From Acidobacteriota bacterium (GTDB lineage Bacteria > Acidobacteriota > Terriglobia > Terriglobales > Acidobacteriaceae): a stretch of DNA of 64,000 bases. The notes under the pieces are model-generated. The model searched no databases and was not told the origin of the DNA. It was given only the letters and a program-made list of their open reading frames with translations. Both the position numbers and the translations under genes were made by a program. Of this stretch, positions 1 to 8,145 are shown piece after piece (position 1 is the stretch's first letter; each line of letters opens with the position of its first letter). The stretch lies in NCBI GenBank assembly GCA_018268895.1, contig JAFDVP010000007.1, positions 124,001 through 188,000 on the forward strand. The letters are read 5' to 3'.

Positions 1-1
1 C

Positions 2-76
2 GCCGAGGAGTTCCACTACATCGGCCCGGACCACTCGCTGGACGAGTACATTCGCGCTCATGCTGAGCGCATTTGA
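2..76 (+). CDS. C-terminal fragment of an unrecognised protein
   Basis: The window opens inside a reading frame that is open from base 2 to a TGA at 74-76. The 24 visible residues end in DEYIRAHAERI, which is too little to assign a family. The next gene in the same direction starts 6 bases after the stop, so the two may share a transcript. The frame rests only on uninterrupted codons and this close spacing. Confidence 0.5.
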   Translation, partial: AEEFHYIGPDHSLDEYIRAHAERI

Positions 77-82
77 ATACTG

Positions 83-544
83 ATGAGACTTCTCGCCACG
101 TTGTTATTCGGCGCTCTTTCGGCGTCCTCACTCGCTCAGGTCTCCGGTCGTTTCTACATATACAAATCGGCAATACCGGTCGGCCAGACGGCTGTTGTTC
201 GCTTCAAAGTCACTAACTCTACAAGCCAGCCCTATCGTCTTGATACAACCGGCTTCCCCGGCCAGCCGTTATGCGCGGGCTACACGGTAAAGGTTATTCA
301 TCAACCGAAAACTTTGAAGATAGACCGAAATCGCGGCAATACCTGCATTCTCAATGGACAGTTCCAACACGTCATGATTTCACCGGGGGCGACGTTTATT
401 CAGGATATAGACCTCAGTATCTACCTGGATCTCAGCGCAAAGGGCAGGTATGCGGTCGAAGTAACTCATCACAGCTTTAGGAAGAACGATGCTCCGCATG
501 ATCCACTTGATTGCTCAGCGACAGTCGAATTTCGTGTTCGGTAA
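83..544 (+). CDS. Small secreted protein, unknown function
   Basis: The 153-residue product begins with a Sec-type signal peptide (hydrophobic core about residues 3-15, likely cleavage after SLA at 16-18). The mature part alternates short hydrophobic strands (for example AVVRFKVTNSTSQPYRL) and reads like a single beta-sandwich domain. Three cysteines (64, 88, 144) leave one unpaired if a disulfide forms outside the cytoplasm. I do not recognise a named family. It lies just upstream of aspS, with a 123-base gap that holds the probable aspS promoter, so it is probably a separate unit. Confidence 0.75.
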   Translation: MRLLATLLFGALSASSLAQVSGRFYIYKSAIPVGQTAVVRFKVTNSTSQPYRLDTTGFPGQPLCAGYTVKVIHQPKTLKIDRNRGNTCILNGQFQHVMISPGATFIQDIDLSIYLDLSAKGRYAVEVTHHSFRKNDAPHDPLDCSATVEFRVR

Positions 545-652
545 GGAAAATCACAGGCGGCAGGTAAGATGACAGACCGCTCTCCAACCGGGTAGCAGTC
601 ACTATCCATGCCGTATTTCGCCCAACATTTAGCCAATCTGCCTTACCCTTCG

Positions 653-658
653 TACAAT
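653..658 (+). promoter_or_regulatory. Candidate -10 box of a leaderless aspS transcript
   Basis: TACAAT lies 9 bases before the GTG start at 668. No purine-rich ribosome site is present in between. The -35 region is weak (TTAGCC-like). Transcription would start close to the start codon. Confidence 0.4.
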
Positions 659-667
659 AGAAACATC

Positions 668-2530
668 GTGACACTCGACTTTTTAGGTACTTTGCAGCGC
701 ACCCACAAGTGCGGCGAGCTCCGTGTGGAGCAGGATGGTAACGACGTTGTTCTGATGGGGTGGGTCAACCGGCGGCGCGACCACGGCAATCTCATCTTCC
801 TCGACCTGCGCGACCGCACCGGCATCACGCAGGTGGTTCTCGACAAAGAGGTTTCGAGCGAGGCACATGCCAAGGCCGAGACTGCCCGCTCGGAGTATGT
901 CGTCGCCGTTGTGGGTCGCGTGCGCAAGCGCGGCGAAGGGCTCGACAACCCGAACATGCCCACCGGCGCGATTGAGGTCGTCGCCAAGGAGTTGCTGTTG
1001 CTGAACGAGGCGAAGACGCCTCCCTTCTCGCCCGCCGAAGATGCGATTGCCAACGAAGAGGTGCGGCTGAAGTACCGCTACCTCGACCTGCGCCGCGAGC
1101 AGATGCAGAAGAACTTCGCGCTGCGCCACAGGGTCGCGCGCGCGATCCGCGAGTACCTCTCCGAGAACGGCTTCCTCGAGATCGAGACGCCGTTCATGAC
1201 GCGCTCCACCCCTGAGGGTGCGCGCGACTACCTCGTACCGAGCCGCGTCCACACCGGCGAGTTCTACGCTCTGCCGCAGTCGCCGCAGATCTTCAAGCAG
1301 ATTCTGATGATCTCGGGCTTCGACCGGTATTTTCAAATTGCGCGCTGCTTCCGCGACGAAGACCTCCGCGCCGACCGCCAGCCCGAGTTCACGCAGATCG
1401 ACCTCGAGATGACCTTCCCCCGGCAGGAGACGGTCTTCCGCGTCGTCGAAGGCTTTCTGAAGGCGGCGTTCGCGACCGCAGGCATCACGCTGCCCGAAGG
1501 CCAGTTCCTCGAGATGAGCTACGACGACGCCATCCGCAAATACGGCATCGACAAGCCCGACATGCGCCTGCCCGCGATGGCCGAACTTACTGACGACCTG
1601 ACGCCCGCGCTGCGCGAGACGCTGAAGATCGAGCAGAAGCTGCCTGTGCTCGGCTTCATCATCCCAAAGGCCGGTGGCTTGAGCGGCACCGAGCGCAAGA
1701 AGCTGCTGAGCGAAGTCCGCGCCAACTTTGGCGAAAGTGGTCTCGACCTGCTCGACACCGAGCGCCTGAAGACGAACGAGACGTTCGCTCCGCTGGCTGC
1801 GGCGATCGAAGCGAAGCTGGGAGTGAACAATCCCACCCTTCGCGATGAGACCGCGAAGGATGGGGCACCCGATCTGTTGGTCGTCGTGACGCCGAAGCTC
1901 GGCACGCCGGAGAAGTGGAACTACGATCCGCAGTGGATCTACAAGCGCGTCGGCGCGCTGCGTTTGCAGCTGGCGCAGAAGTTCGCCGACAAGCACAAGC
2001 TCTTTGAGCAAACCGGCACGGCGAACGACTTCAAGTTTCTCTGGGTCACCGACTTCCCCATGTACGAGTGGGACGAGGAGGCGAAGACCTGGAACGCGGC
2101 GCACCATCCCTTCACCTCGCCGCACGAGGACGACATCAAGTCGGGCGCGCTGTTCAACGACAAGGGCGCGGTGCGCGCGCTGGCCTACGACATCGTGCTC
2201 AACGGCACGGAGTTGGGCTCGGGTTCGATCCGTATCCACCGCAAGGACGTGCAGGCTGAGATCTTCCGCTCGCTCGGCATGAGCGACGAGGAGGCGAAGC
2301 AGCGCTTCGGCTTCTTCCTCGACGCGCTGGAGTACGGCACGCCTCCGCACGGCGGCATCGCGCTCGGCGTCGACCGCATCGTGATGATCCTCGCAGGAGC
2401 AAGCAGCCTGCGCGAGGTCATCGCCTTCCCCAAGACGGCCAAGGCGATCGACCTGATGGTCGACGCGCCAAGCCCTGCGACGGAACAGCAGTTGAAGGAG
2501 TTGCACCTGAAGATCGCTCCACGGAGCTGA
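668..2530 (+). CDS. aspS: Aspartyl-tRNA synthetase (AspRS)
   Basis: Charges tRNA(Asp) with aspartate in the cytoplasm. The product is a bacterial-type class II synthetase. It has an N-terminal OB-fold anticodon-binding domain (about residues 1-110, containing VVLMGWVNRRRDHGNLIF). Motif 2 lies near residues 217-246 (CFRDEDLRADRQPEFTQ), followed by a GAD insertion domain. Motif 3 starts near residue 563 (GIALGVDRIVM). I place the start at the GTG at 668, giving 620 residues that begin (M)TLDFLGTLQRTH, as is usual for the family. An ATG at 608 is in frame but adds 20 unrelated residues. A TACAAT box sits 9 bases before the GTG and no Shine-Dalgarno sequence is seen, so the mRNA may be leaderless. 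Whether the enzyme discriminates tRNA(Asp) from tRNA(Asn) cannot be read here. Confidence 0.96.
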   Translation: MTLDFLGTLQRTHKCGELRVEQDGNDVVLMGWVNRRRDHGNLIFLDLRDRTGITQVVLDKEVSSEAHAKAETARSEYVVAVVGRVRKRGEGLDNPNMPTGAIEVVAKELLLLNEAKTPPFSPAEDAIANEEVRLKYRYLDLRREQMQKNFALRHRVARAIREYLSENGFLEIETPFMTRSTPEGARDYLVPSRVHTGEFYALPQSPQIFKQILMISGFDRYFQIARCFRDEDLRADRQPEFTQIDLEMTFPRQETVFRVVEGFLKAAFATAGITLPEGQFLEMSYDDAIRKYGIDKPDMRLPAMAELTDDLTPALRETLKIEQKLPVLGFIIPKAGGLSGTERKKLLSEVRANFGESGLDLLDTERLKTNETFAPLAAAIEAKLGVNNPTLRDETAKDGAPDLLVVVTPKLGTPEKWNYDPQWIYKRVGALRLQLAQKFADKHKLFEQTGTANDFKFLWVTDFPMYEWDEEAKTWNAAHHPFTSPHEDDIKSGALFNDKGAVRALAYDIVLNGTELGSGSIRIHRKDVQAEIFRSLGMSDEEAKQRFGFFLDALEYGTPPHGGIALGVDRIVMILAGASSLREVIAFPKTAKAIDLMVDAPSPATEQQLKELHLKIAPRS

Positions 2531-2537
2531 CGAACCT

Positions 2538-3284
2538 ATGCCCCTCTTCTACCTGCGTCGTCTCACCGGAAGCCAGCGTAGCGAAAAGGCAAACCGCCAC
2601 CTCGCACGATACCTGGCGTTTATTGCCGGTGCGACGAATGCAGGCGGCCTGCTGGCTGTGGGGCACTACACGTCGCACATGTCGGGCATCATCTCTACGA
2701 TGGCCGACGATTTTGCGCTGACCAGGATGCAGTTTGTGCTCGATGGCTTCGTCTCCGTGCTGTCCTTCCTCACAGGCGCATTTCTAACGACGCTGCTGGT
2801 GCGCTGGGCGCGCTCGCGCCAGTTTGAGAGCGAGTACGCGCTGCCGCTCATCATCGAAGCAGGCATGCTGATCGCCTTCGGGGCAAGGGGCAGAATCTTT
2901 ACCGGCGGCCGCGCGATGGACATCATCGTTCTTCTCTGCTTTACGATGGGGCTGCAGAACGCCATCATCTCCAAGATCTCCGACTCGGTGATTCGGACCA
3001 CGCACCTCACCGGCATGGTCACAGATATCGGGATCGCGCTGGGTCGTATCATCAGCAGGCAATACAAAGACGACCCCGGCGGAATCGATGCACCGCATGA
3101 GTGGTCGAAGCTGCGTCTGCTGGGCTCGCTGATCGTTCTCTTTTTCGTTGGCGGCGTCGTCGGCGCGCTCGGGTTCAAGTACGTCGGCTTCCTGTTCACC
3201 CTGCCGCTCGCGGCGATACTAGTTCTGCTCGCGGCCGTGCCCGTGGTGGATGACCTCAACCGCACACGCCACCCCGCCGTTTAA
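2538..3284 (+). CDS. YoaK/DUF1275 family integral membrane protein
   Basis: The 248-residue protein has about six hydrophobic helices. It carries the family's N-terminal signature of small residues around AFIAGATNAGGLLAVG followed by YTSHMSG. DUF1275 (YoaK) proteins are inner-membrane proteins; transport has been suggested but is not established. The gene starts 7 bases after aspS stops and could be co-transcribed with it. The length fits the family. It runs convergently into the next gene, and the terminator between them is oriented for the opposite strand. Confidence 0.88.
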   Translation: MPLFYLRRLTGSQRSEKANRHLARYLAFIAGATNAGGLLAVGHYTSHMSGIISTMADDFALTRMQFVLDGFVSVLSFLTGAFLTTLLVRWARSRQFESEYALPLIIEAGMLIAFGARGRIFTGGRAMDIIVLLCFTMGLQNAIISKISDSVIRTTHLTGMVTDIGIALGRIISRQYKDDPGGIDAPHEWSKLRLLGSLIVLFFVGGVVGALGFKYVGFLFTLPLAAILVLLAAVPVVDDLNRTRHPAV

Positions 3285-3290
3285 TTACGC

Positions 3291-3330
3291 ATAAAAAAGC
3301 CGCGACGGAGGTATCTCTCCTGTCGCGGCT
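3291..3330 (-). terminator. Rho-independent terminator
   Basis: A 9-bp stem (AGCCGCGAC at 3298-3306 pairing with 3322-3330) has an inner GGAG/CTCC extension. On the minus strand it is followed by a run of T. It lies 14 bases beyond the stop of the minus-strand lipoprotein and may also stop the converging DUF1275 transcript. Confidence 0.85.
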
Positions 3331-3344
3331 AAGTAAGTATCCGA

Positions 3345-5054
3345 CTACTGCACGGTGATGGTGATGGTCTGCGTGCTGCGATCGAACTGGTTGGTGGCGT
3401 AGAGCGTGTAGGTGGTCGTTTTGGTTGGGTGGACCGTAACGGTGTTGCCGCGCACGGCGCCGACCTCGGGCGAGATGACGTAGTACGAGGCGTTGTCCGC
3501 CGCCCATGTCAGAGTCACGGCGGTTCCCGATGCGACGGTCAGGTTGTCCGCAGTAAAGCTCTTGATCGCCGGAGCTGCGCCCGTCGGAACGTTTGCGGCC
3601 GTGTAGACCGTTCCCGACTGCACCACCTCGAATGCTGAGGTTGGGACCTGCTTCAGCTTCTGTAGATCGTCGTTGTTCCAGCGATCGTCGGGAGCGCCGA
3701 TCAGGAACATGCTGCTTCCGTTGTCGGCCATGATCATGCCGTACTTCTTCAACGCCGTAAGAATGACCTGCGACTGCGGAGGATACGACGAGATGTCGAA
3801 GTCCGCCTTGAGGCGCATGCGCATTCCCATGGGCGCGGCGTTGGGGTCGGAGTTGTTCGCCGCCCAGTGCGTGGCCGGTGCGACGAACGCCGCCTTGCTG
3901 CGCTGCAACGTGACGCGAATGGCGTGGTCGACGTGGCCGGCTGCGACCTCTTCGTAACGCACGAGGCCGGGGAAGACGGGAAGGCCGGCCGCATCGGTCG
4001 AGGTCCAGCGGAAGGGACGCGCGTTGACGTTCAGCAGGTCCCACACCGCTCCGGCAGCAGCCTGCCAGGTTCCGTCGCCCTGCGAGTACGCGCCGCCCAG
4101 CTCGTAGAGCCAGCAGTTGTTGCGGTCGAGCACGAGCGAGTGGCGGTCGCCGTCTCCAGGGTTCGGATCGCCTTCAATCGCCGTGCTGCTGGTGAAGGGC
4201 ATGGGGCCGGGATCGCTCTCGTCGCCGTAGTCGGTGTAGTTGACCGTAGTAAACGGAGTACCGCTGACCACGGTGTAGGGAATCCCGATCGTCGAACCGT
4301 CGTACTGGCCCGCACCGAAGTTCGCATACAGATGCGAGTTGCCGATGAAGCTGATGTAGTTGGCGGAGTTGCCGTCGAGCGGAGCAACGGAGATGTCCTG
4401 ACGCCAGGCATCATTTGCCGCAAAGGGGAGAAAGCCGTTGAGGTTGGCTCCCTGGCCGAGGCTCATCACGCTGCAGGCAAGCTGCTGCGGGGTGGGCGTG
4501 GGTGTTGGTGCAGGTGTTGGAGTTGGGTCAGGTGTTGGGGTGGGTGTGGCCACTGGAGGCGCCGGGGCCGGAGTGGGGTCAGGAGCCGGCGTTACAACAG
4601 GCGGAGCCGGAGTGGGGGCAGGTTCTGGCGTAGGAGTCGTTACGGGTGGGGCCGGCGTCGGGGCAACTACAGGGGGAGCAGGGGTTGGATCTGGAGTTGG
4701 CGCCGGAGTGACCATGGGTGGCGTAGGAGCAGGTGCAGGCGTCGGCGCAGGCGTTGCCACTGGGGGCGCTGGAGTGGGCGTTGGCGCCGGGGCCGTTACC
4801 GGAGGCGCGGGCGCAGGTGCCGGGGCCGAAACCGGCGTATGGACTGGGTCGCTTGTGGCTGTCGTCGAAGTCGTTGTCGTCGTGGTGGTTGAGCTTGATC
4901 CGGACGACGTGCTCGTGGGGGCCGATGAGGGGCTGGAAACGGGTGACAGGGTTCCGACGCCGAGGCCTGCTGCGCCGGGAATCAGGCCTGAACCGCAGCC
5001 TGTCACGGAGACAGCAAGAGTCAGCAAAGCCAGTCTGGGGAGGGTTCCTGGCAT
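3345..5054 (-). CDS. Lipoprotein with long Pro/Thr-rich stalk and C-terminal Ig-like domain
   Basis: The 569-residue product has a lipoprotein signal ending SVTGC, with lipidation at Cys20. A Ser/Thr-rich stretch (residues about 38-68) leads into a Pro/Ala/Thr repeat stalk (about 69-190). A globular region of about 290 residues follows, and the last 75 residues form an Ig-like beta-sandwich with the phrase [13 protein letters not shown]. The stalk would hold the globular part away from the membrane or through the cell wall. I do not recognise the central domain; it has few cysteines and no obvious catalytic motif. The gene is monocistronic, with its own terminator downstream. The stalk codons are repetitive and could vary in copy number between strains. 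Confidence 0.85.
   Translation of the reverse strand: MPGTLPRLALLTLAVSVTGCGSGLIPGAAGLGVGTLSPVSSPSSAPTSTSSGSSSTTTTTTTSTTATSDPVHTPVSAPAPAPAPPVTAPAPTPTPAPPVATPAPTPAPAPTPPMVTPAPTPDPTPAPPVVAPTPAPPVTTPTPEPAPTPAPPVVTPAPDPTPAPAPPVATPTPTPDPTPTPAPTPTPTPQQLACSVMSLGQGANLNGFLPFAANDAWRQDISVAPLDGNSANYISFIGNSHLYANFGAGQYDGSTIGIPYTVVSGTPFTTVNYTDYGDESDPGPMPFTSSTAIEGDPNPGDGDRHSLVLDRNNCWLYELGGAYSQGDGTWQAAAGAVWDLLNVNARPFRWTSTDAAGLPVFPGLVRYEEVAAGHVDHAIRVTLQRSKAAFVAPATHWAANNSDPNAAPMGMRMRLKADFDISSYPPQSQVILTALKKYGMIMADNGSSMFLIGAPDDRWNNDDLQKLKQVPTSAFEVVQSGTVYTAANVPTGAAPAIKSFTADNLTVASGTAVTLTWAADNASYYVISPEVGAVRGNTVTVHPTKTTTYTLYATNQFDRSTQTITITVQ
4485..4850 (-). repeat. Coding Pro-Thr-Ala repeat tract
   Basis: About 120 codons alternate Pro with Ala, Thr, Val or Asp in units such as [12 protein letters not shown]. 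The DNA is an imperfect GGNGTN-type tandem array (read on the plus strand). It encodes the lipoprotein stalk and is not a CRISPR array: units are irregular, without unique spacers. Confidence 0.85.
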
Positions 5055-5152
5055 GCACTACTCCTTGGTGGCCCTCAAAGTGAGAGCGCTAAAAATATCA
5101 AGGTCAGCTTTTGAGGTCCTTTTTTAGAGGAGAAAAGTTCTTTCAAATGACA

Positions 5153-5187
5153 TGCAATAACTTGCATTATTGATGCAGAATCTTGCA
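5153..5187. promoter_or_regulatory. Four helically phased TGCA boxes
   Basis: TGCA occurs at 5153, 5163, 5174 and 5184, spaced 10, 11 and 10 bases apart, in an AT-rich stretch 100-130 bases ahead of the minus-strand lipoprotein start. One-turn spacing is what a cooperatively binding protein would need. No bound factor can be named. Confidence 0.3.
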
Positions 5188-5254
5188 CCTGTCTATACGT
5201 CAAAAGTCGTAAGAATTGGCGATCCCCAGCGAGATGAATCACATAGACAGTGGA

Positions 5255-6226
5255 TTAAATTCCGCCGTGCCAGTCGTAGCCAAACCGCTCCCAGTATTCG
5301 TAAGGACGCGTGTTGGTGTAAGTGATTCGACCAATCTGTTTGATCTGCTTGTAGCCGTATTTGAGCGGCATGGACAGGCGCAGCGGCGCTCCATGCGCGG
5401 GGAGGAGGTCTTCGCCGCTCATCTGGTAACAGAGCAGTGTCTGCGGGTGCACCATTGCGGCAATCTCAAATGCGGAGAAGTAGGAGCCATCCGTCGTCGT
5501 CATGGCGACATACTTCGGCAATGCGCCGCCCGGTCCGCGCCCGGGGGGAAACGCCTCCATAAAATCGCGAAAGCGCACGCCGCCGAAGTGCATGATGTCG
5601 CTCCAGCCTTCGATGCACTTGAACTCGGTCGCATACTCGGTGAAGGGCAGTGCCCTGAGGTCGTCCATGGTCAACAGAAGGCCAGGTGCAGGTGGAAGGC
5701 GCTCGGGCACTTCGATTAAAGGGTTTTCATCTTTCGTGGAGTTGTCCTTCATCGTGCTTGCCGGCTGAAAAGCAGCCTCTCCATCCAGCTCGAGCGTCCG
5801 CGCGACGAACTCGTCGGAGTAGCGGTACTTCCACGCCGCCAGGTTGCTGACAAACCGGGGGTGCGCCGACACCTCAGGCGAAAGACCCGCAACCTGCAGC
5901 CGCCAGCTTTCGGGGTCCATGTCGCGACGCAGGCCGAGGCCATTGACGCGTGCGCGCTTCACCGCTTTGTGGAGAGGATACGTCTTCGCCAGCGCGGTCT
6001 CGCCAACGACATGTTCTGCAAGCAGCCTGTTGAACTCCTCGGCCCTGCGCAGGGGAGCCCGGAGCATACCGATGGTATGACTCTTCATCAGCGCGACAAA
6101 GCCTGCCCCACCGGCCGCAGCGGCGGCTGCCGCGGCGATAAAACTTCGGCGCGCGCGGCGTTTGGCCTCAGCCGCAACTGCGGCGTTCCGCGCTTCTATG
6201 CCGTCGCGTCGAGGGTCAGTCGCCAT
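5255..6226 (-). CDS. Molybdopterin-dependent oxidoreductase, sulfite oxidase/MsrP (YedY)-like
   Basis: The 323-residue product resembles the catalytic subunit of periplasmic Mo-cofactor enzymes of the sulfite oxidase fold. Cys204 in FKCIEGWSD is the expected cysteine ligand of molybdenum. The N-terminus (ARRSFIAAAAAAAAGGAGF, Arg26-Arg27) looks like a Tat signal or membrane anchor. The chosen ATG at 6226 overlaps the end of the cytochrome b gene by 11 bases, which suggests translational coupling. A longer in-frame start at 6283 would lie deep inside that gene. The substrate is not readable: MsrP reduces methionine sulfoxide, but the electron partner here is a b-type cytochrome that does not look like MsrQ, so sulfite or another S-oxide is possible. 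Confidence 0.85.
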   Translation of the reverse strand: MATDPRRDGIEARNAAVAAEAKRRARRSFIAAAAAAAAGGAGFVALMKSHTIGMLRAPLRRAEEFNRLLAEHVVGETALAKTYPLHKAVKRARVNGLGLRRDMDPESWRLQVAGLSPEVSAHPRFVSNLAAWKYRYSDEFVARTLELDGEAAFQPASTMKDNSTKDENPLIEVPERLPPAPGLLLTMDDLRALPFTEYATEFKCIEGWSDIMHFGGVRFRDFMEAFPPGRGPGGALPKYVAMTTTDGSYFSAFEIAAMVHPQTLLCYQMSGEDLLPAHGAPLRLSMPLKYGYKQIKQIGRITYTNTRPYEYWERFGYDWHGGI

Positions 6227-7007
6227 GAACGCTCTCGGCTTCCAGCGAAGGTTTATTCGCTTCAGGCTCAGCGACGATATCAAAACCAGTCACGATCGAT
6301 TGCAGCCGTCCCCAACCTGCACGCAAACCTTGAAAGAGATGAACGCAGATGAAGATGCAGAATGCAATCGTGGTCCAGAAGTGAATCAACCGCGCAGCAC
6401 GGTATCCGCCCATCATCGCAGTCGTAAACGGCAGTGACGTCGGCTTCCAGATCGCGATTCCGCTGATGACAGAAATCGCACCAATCATCAGCACCAGCGT
6501 GTAGGCGATACGTTGCGCGCCGTTGTACGTCTCACCGTGCCCGGCCGCTTCGCGGTTCAGCAGGTCGTTCCACACAGTGCGCGCAAGCTGCCTGAAGTCG
6601 CGCGCGCCGGGGACGATCCGTCTCCACTCGCCAGAGATCGCAAGGAACAGAAGATAGGCGATCCCATTGATAGCGAACGGCCACATGACGAGTGCATGAA
6701 AGGAAAGCCCGCGCGTGAAGTGATTGTTCAGCCGGAAGGCGTTGTAGAACCAGTCAGGGAAGAAGCGGAAGAGCGTGAAGTTCCCAACGCCCACTCTGTA
6801 CACGCGATGTTCGAGGATGTTGAGGTCGATCGAGTCGGCCCAGTAGATCATCAGGCCGCTCCAGATCATGATGGCCAGGAGCGGAAAGTTGATCCAGTGC
6901 ATCCAGCGAACGGCGAGCGAATGCCTCTCCTCGATGCGGAGCACCGTGGGGAGGTCGCTTCTCGGAACAAGTGAAGCAGTGCTTAATGCAGAGTCCTGGC
7001 CCGCCAT
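6216..7007 (-). CDS. Di-haem cytochrome b membrane subunit (b561/Ni-Fe hydrogenase type)
   Basis: The 263-residue integral membrane protein has about four main helices. Candidate haem-ligand histidines are in WMHWINF, LSFHALVMW, RLIHFWTT and CVHLFQG. Such subunits pass electrons between quinone and a periplasmic partner. Its 3' end overlaps the start of the molybdo-enzyme gene, so the two probably form one redox complex. The gene starts with ATG after a weak GAGA ribosome site. It is not MsrQ-like in layout, because the N-terminal RWMHW motif is typical of the b561/hydrogenase group. Confidence 0.85.
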   Translation of the reverse strand: MAGQDSALSTASLVPRSDLPTVLRIEERHSLAVRWMHWINFPLLAIMIWSGLMIYWADSIDLNILEHRVYRVGVGNFTLFRFFPDWFYNAFRLNNHFTRGLSFHALVMWPFAINGIAYLLFLAISGEWRRIVPGARDFRQLARTVWNDLLNREAAGHGETYNGAQRIAYTLVLMIGAISVISGIAIWKPTSLPFTTAMMGGYRAARLIHFWTTIAFCIFICVHLFQGLRAGWGRLQSIVTGFDIVAEPEANKPSLEAESVHGD

Positions 7008-7133
7008 CGTTCTCTAAGGGAAACTTACTTCCACCTTAGCCTGAAGATGCGTCAGCGGCCAGCAAAAGTACATACCACTTTTCGCCTAAAGCACGAAACT
7101 GCTCTGTTTTCAACGTGATATCGATTGCAGATT

Positions 7134-7961
7134 TCAGTTCATCCAGCGCTTGTCGTTTGGATCGCGCCGCAGTTCGTCGGGGTCGATGTAGCGGCCGTCC
7201 TTGTCGAAGTGGACCTCGCGGTTCTGCTTGCGCATGTAGACCTCGAATTTGCGGGCGGCGCGGCGGCGCTTGTAGCGATAGTAGGAGTTGCGAACGCCAT
7301 AGAGCCTCTCGGAAAAACCGAATGCAATACCGCGGCGCGGAGCGAAGCGCACGAAGAGAAAGCCGGCCAGCGCGCCCGATAGCTGCAAGAGCGCGCCAAA
7401 GCTGTCAGCCTCTTTCAGCAGCACGGCAATCGCGATGAGAATGTAGACCGCGACCATGTACTTCGCCTTGATGCGAAGCACGAACCAGAGCAGAAACTCC
7501 TGCTCGCCGAAGACCATGGCAATGGCGATCAGGAGTCCGAAGATGCCGGCCCAGGCGCTGACGGCGCCCACATCGGGCCGCAGGCCAAACACATGCGTAA
7601 ACGAGATCGCCGAGGCGACCACAGCGCCGCCGATCACCGACGTCCAATAAAGCTCGCTGAGCCATCGGCTGCCATAGGACCCCTCGAGCAGCGACCCCGT
7701 AAACCACAGCGTCAGCATGCTGAAGATGATCGAGAGAATGCCGGGCTGAATCAGCGAGTAGGTTGCCAGTTGCCAGATCTCTCCGTGCAGCACGGCGACC
7801 GGCCGCAGGGCCAGGTGCGTCAACAGAAAACCTTCCGCCGGGACAGACACCCAGTGAAGGACCGCCAGGCCGAAGAAGACCGCGATGTTGAGCAGAATGA
7901 GTCTTCGCACCGCTCCGCTGAAGGACGGCAGGGCAAACGGGATTTGGCTGGAACGAGGCAT
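7134..7961 (-). CDS. Rhomboid-fold membrane protein lacking catalytic Ser and His (pseudoprotease)
   Basis: The 275-residue protein keeps the rhomboid layout of six hydrophobic helices, including LLEGSYGSRW in the first loop region and an IFGLL helix. The catalytic motif GASGAIFG reads SAWAGIFG here, so the serine is replaced by Trp137. The partner histidine of HLGGALAG reads QLSGALAG (Gln193). The loop-1 helix residues usually His/Asn are also changed (SLIQPGILSIIFSML). It should therefore not cleave peptide bonds. The last 35 residues (FDKDGRYIDPDELRRDPNDK) resemble the DUF6576 tail found on rhomboid-like proteins. The gene is monocistronic. Membrane quality control or client binding is a guess by analogy with iRhoms. 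Confidence 0.85.
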   Translation of the reverse strand: MPRSSQIPFALPSFSGAVRRLILLNIAVFFGLAVLHWVSVPAEGFLLTHLALRPVAVLHGEIWQLATYSLIQPGILSIIFSMLTLWFTGSLLEGSYGSRWLSELYWTSVIGGAVVASAISFTHVFGLRPDVGAVSAWAGIFGLLIAIAMVFGEQEFLLWFVLRIKAKYMVAVYILIAIAVLLKEADSFGALLQLSGALAGFLFVRFAPRRGIAFGFSERLYGVRNSYYRYKRRRAARKFEVYMRKQNREVHFDKDGRYIDPDELRRDPNDKRWMN

Positions 7962-8145
7962 CGCTGGAGTCTATTTCACCACAGCCCAGCCGCTTGCCGC
8001 TTCCAGGATGAAGCAAGCCGCGAGAGTTTTCCGCATGCGCTTGACGCACAGCCGAGACGTGCCGCTAAATTAGAAGCGGAGGCGTTGCGCCGGCCGGCGA
8101 TCCCGCATCACAGACGGCAGGTGCAACCTGTACACGGAGGACCGT

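Noticed and set aside
608..667. Upstream ATG at 608 as the aspS start
   Set aside because: It adds 20 residues not typical of AspRS, and would place the TACAAT promoter-like box inside the coding region.
683..2506. 607-codon open frame antisense to aspS
   Set aside because: High-GC codon bias leaves the opposite strand open; composition is Arg/Ala/Val-rich without any motif, while aspS is unmistakable on the plus strand.
4485..4850. Repeat array considered as CRISPR or satellite DNA
   Set aside because: The units are irregular codons for a Pro/Thr/Ala stalk inside a lipoprotein gene, with no spacers.
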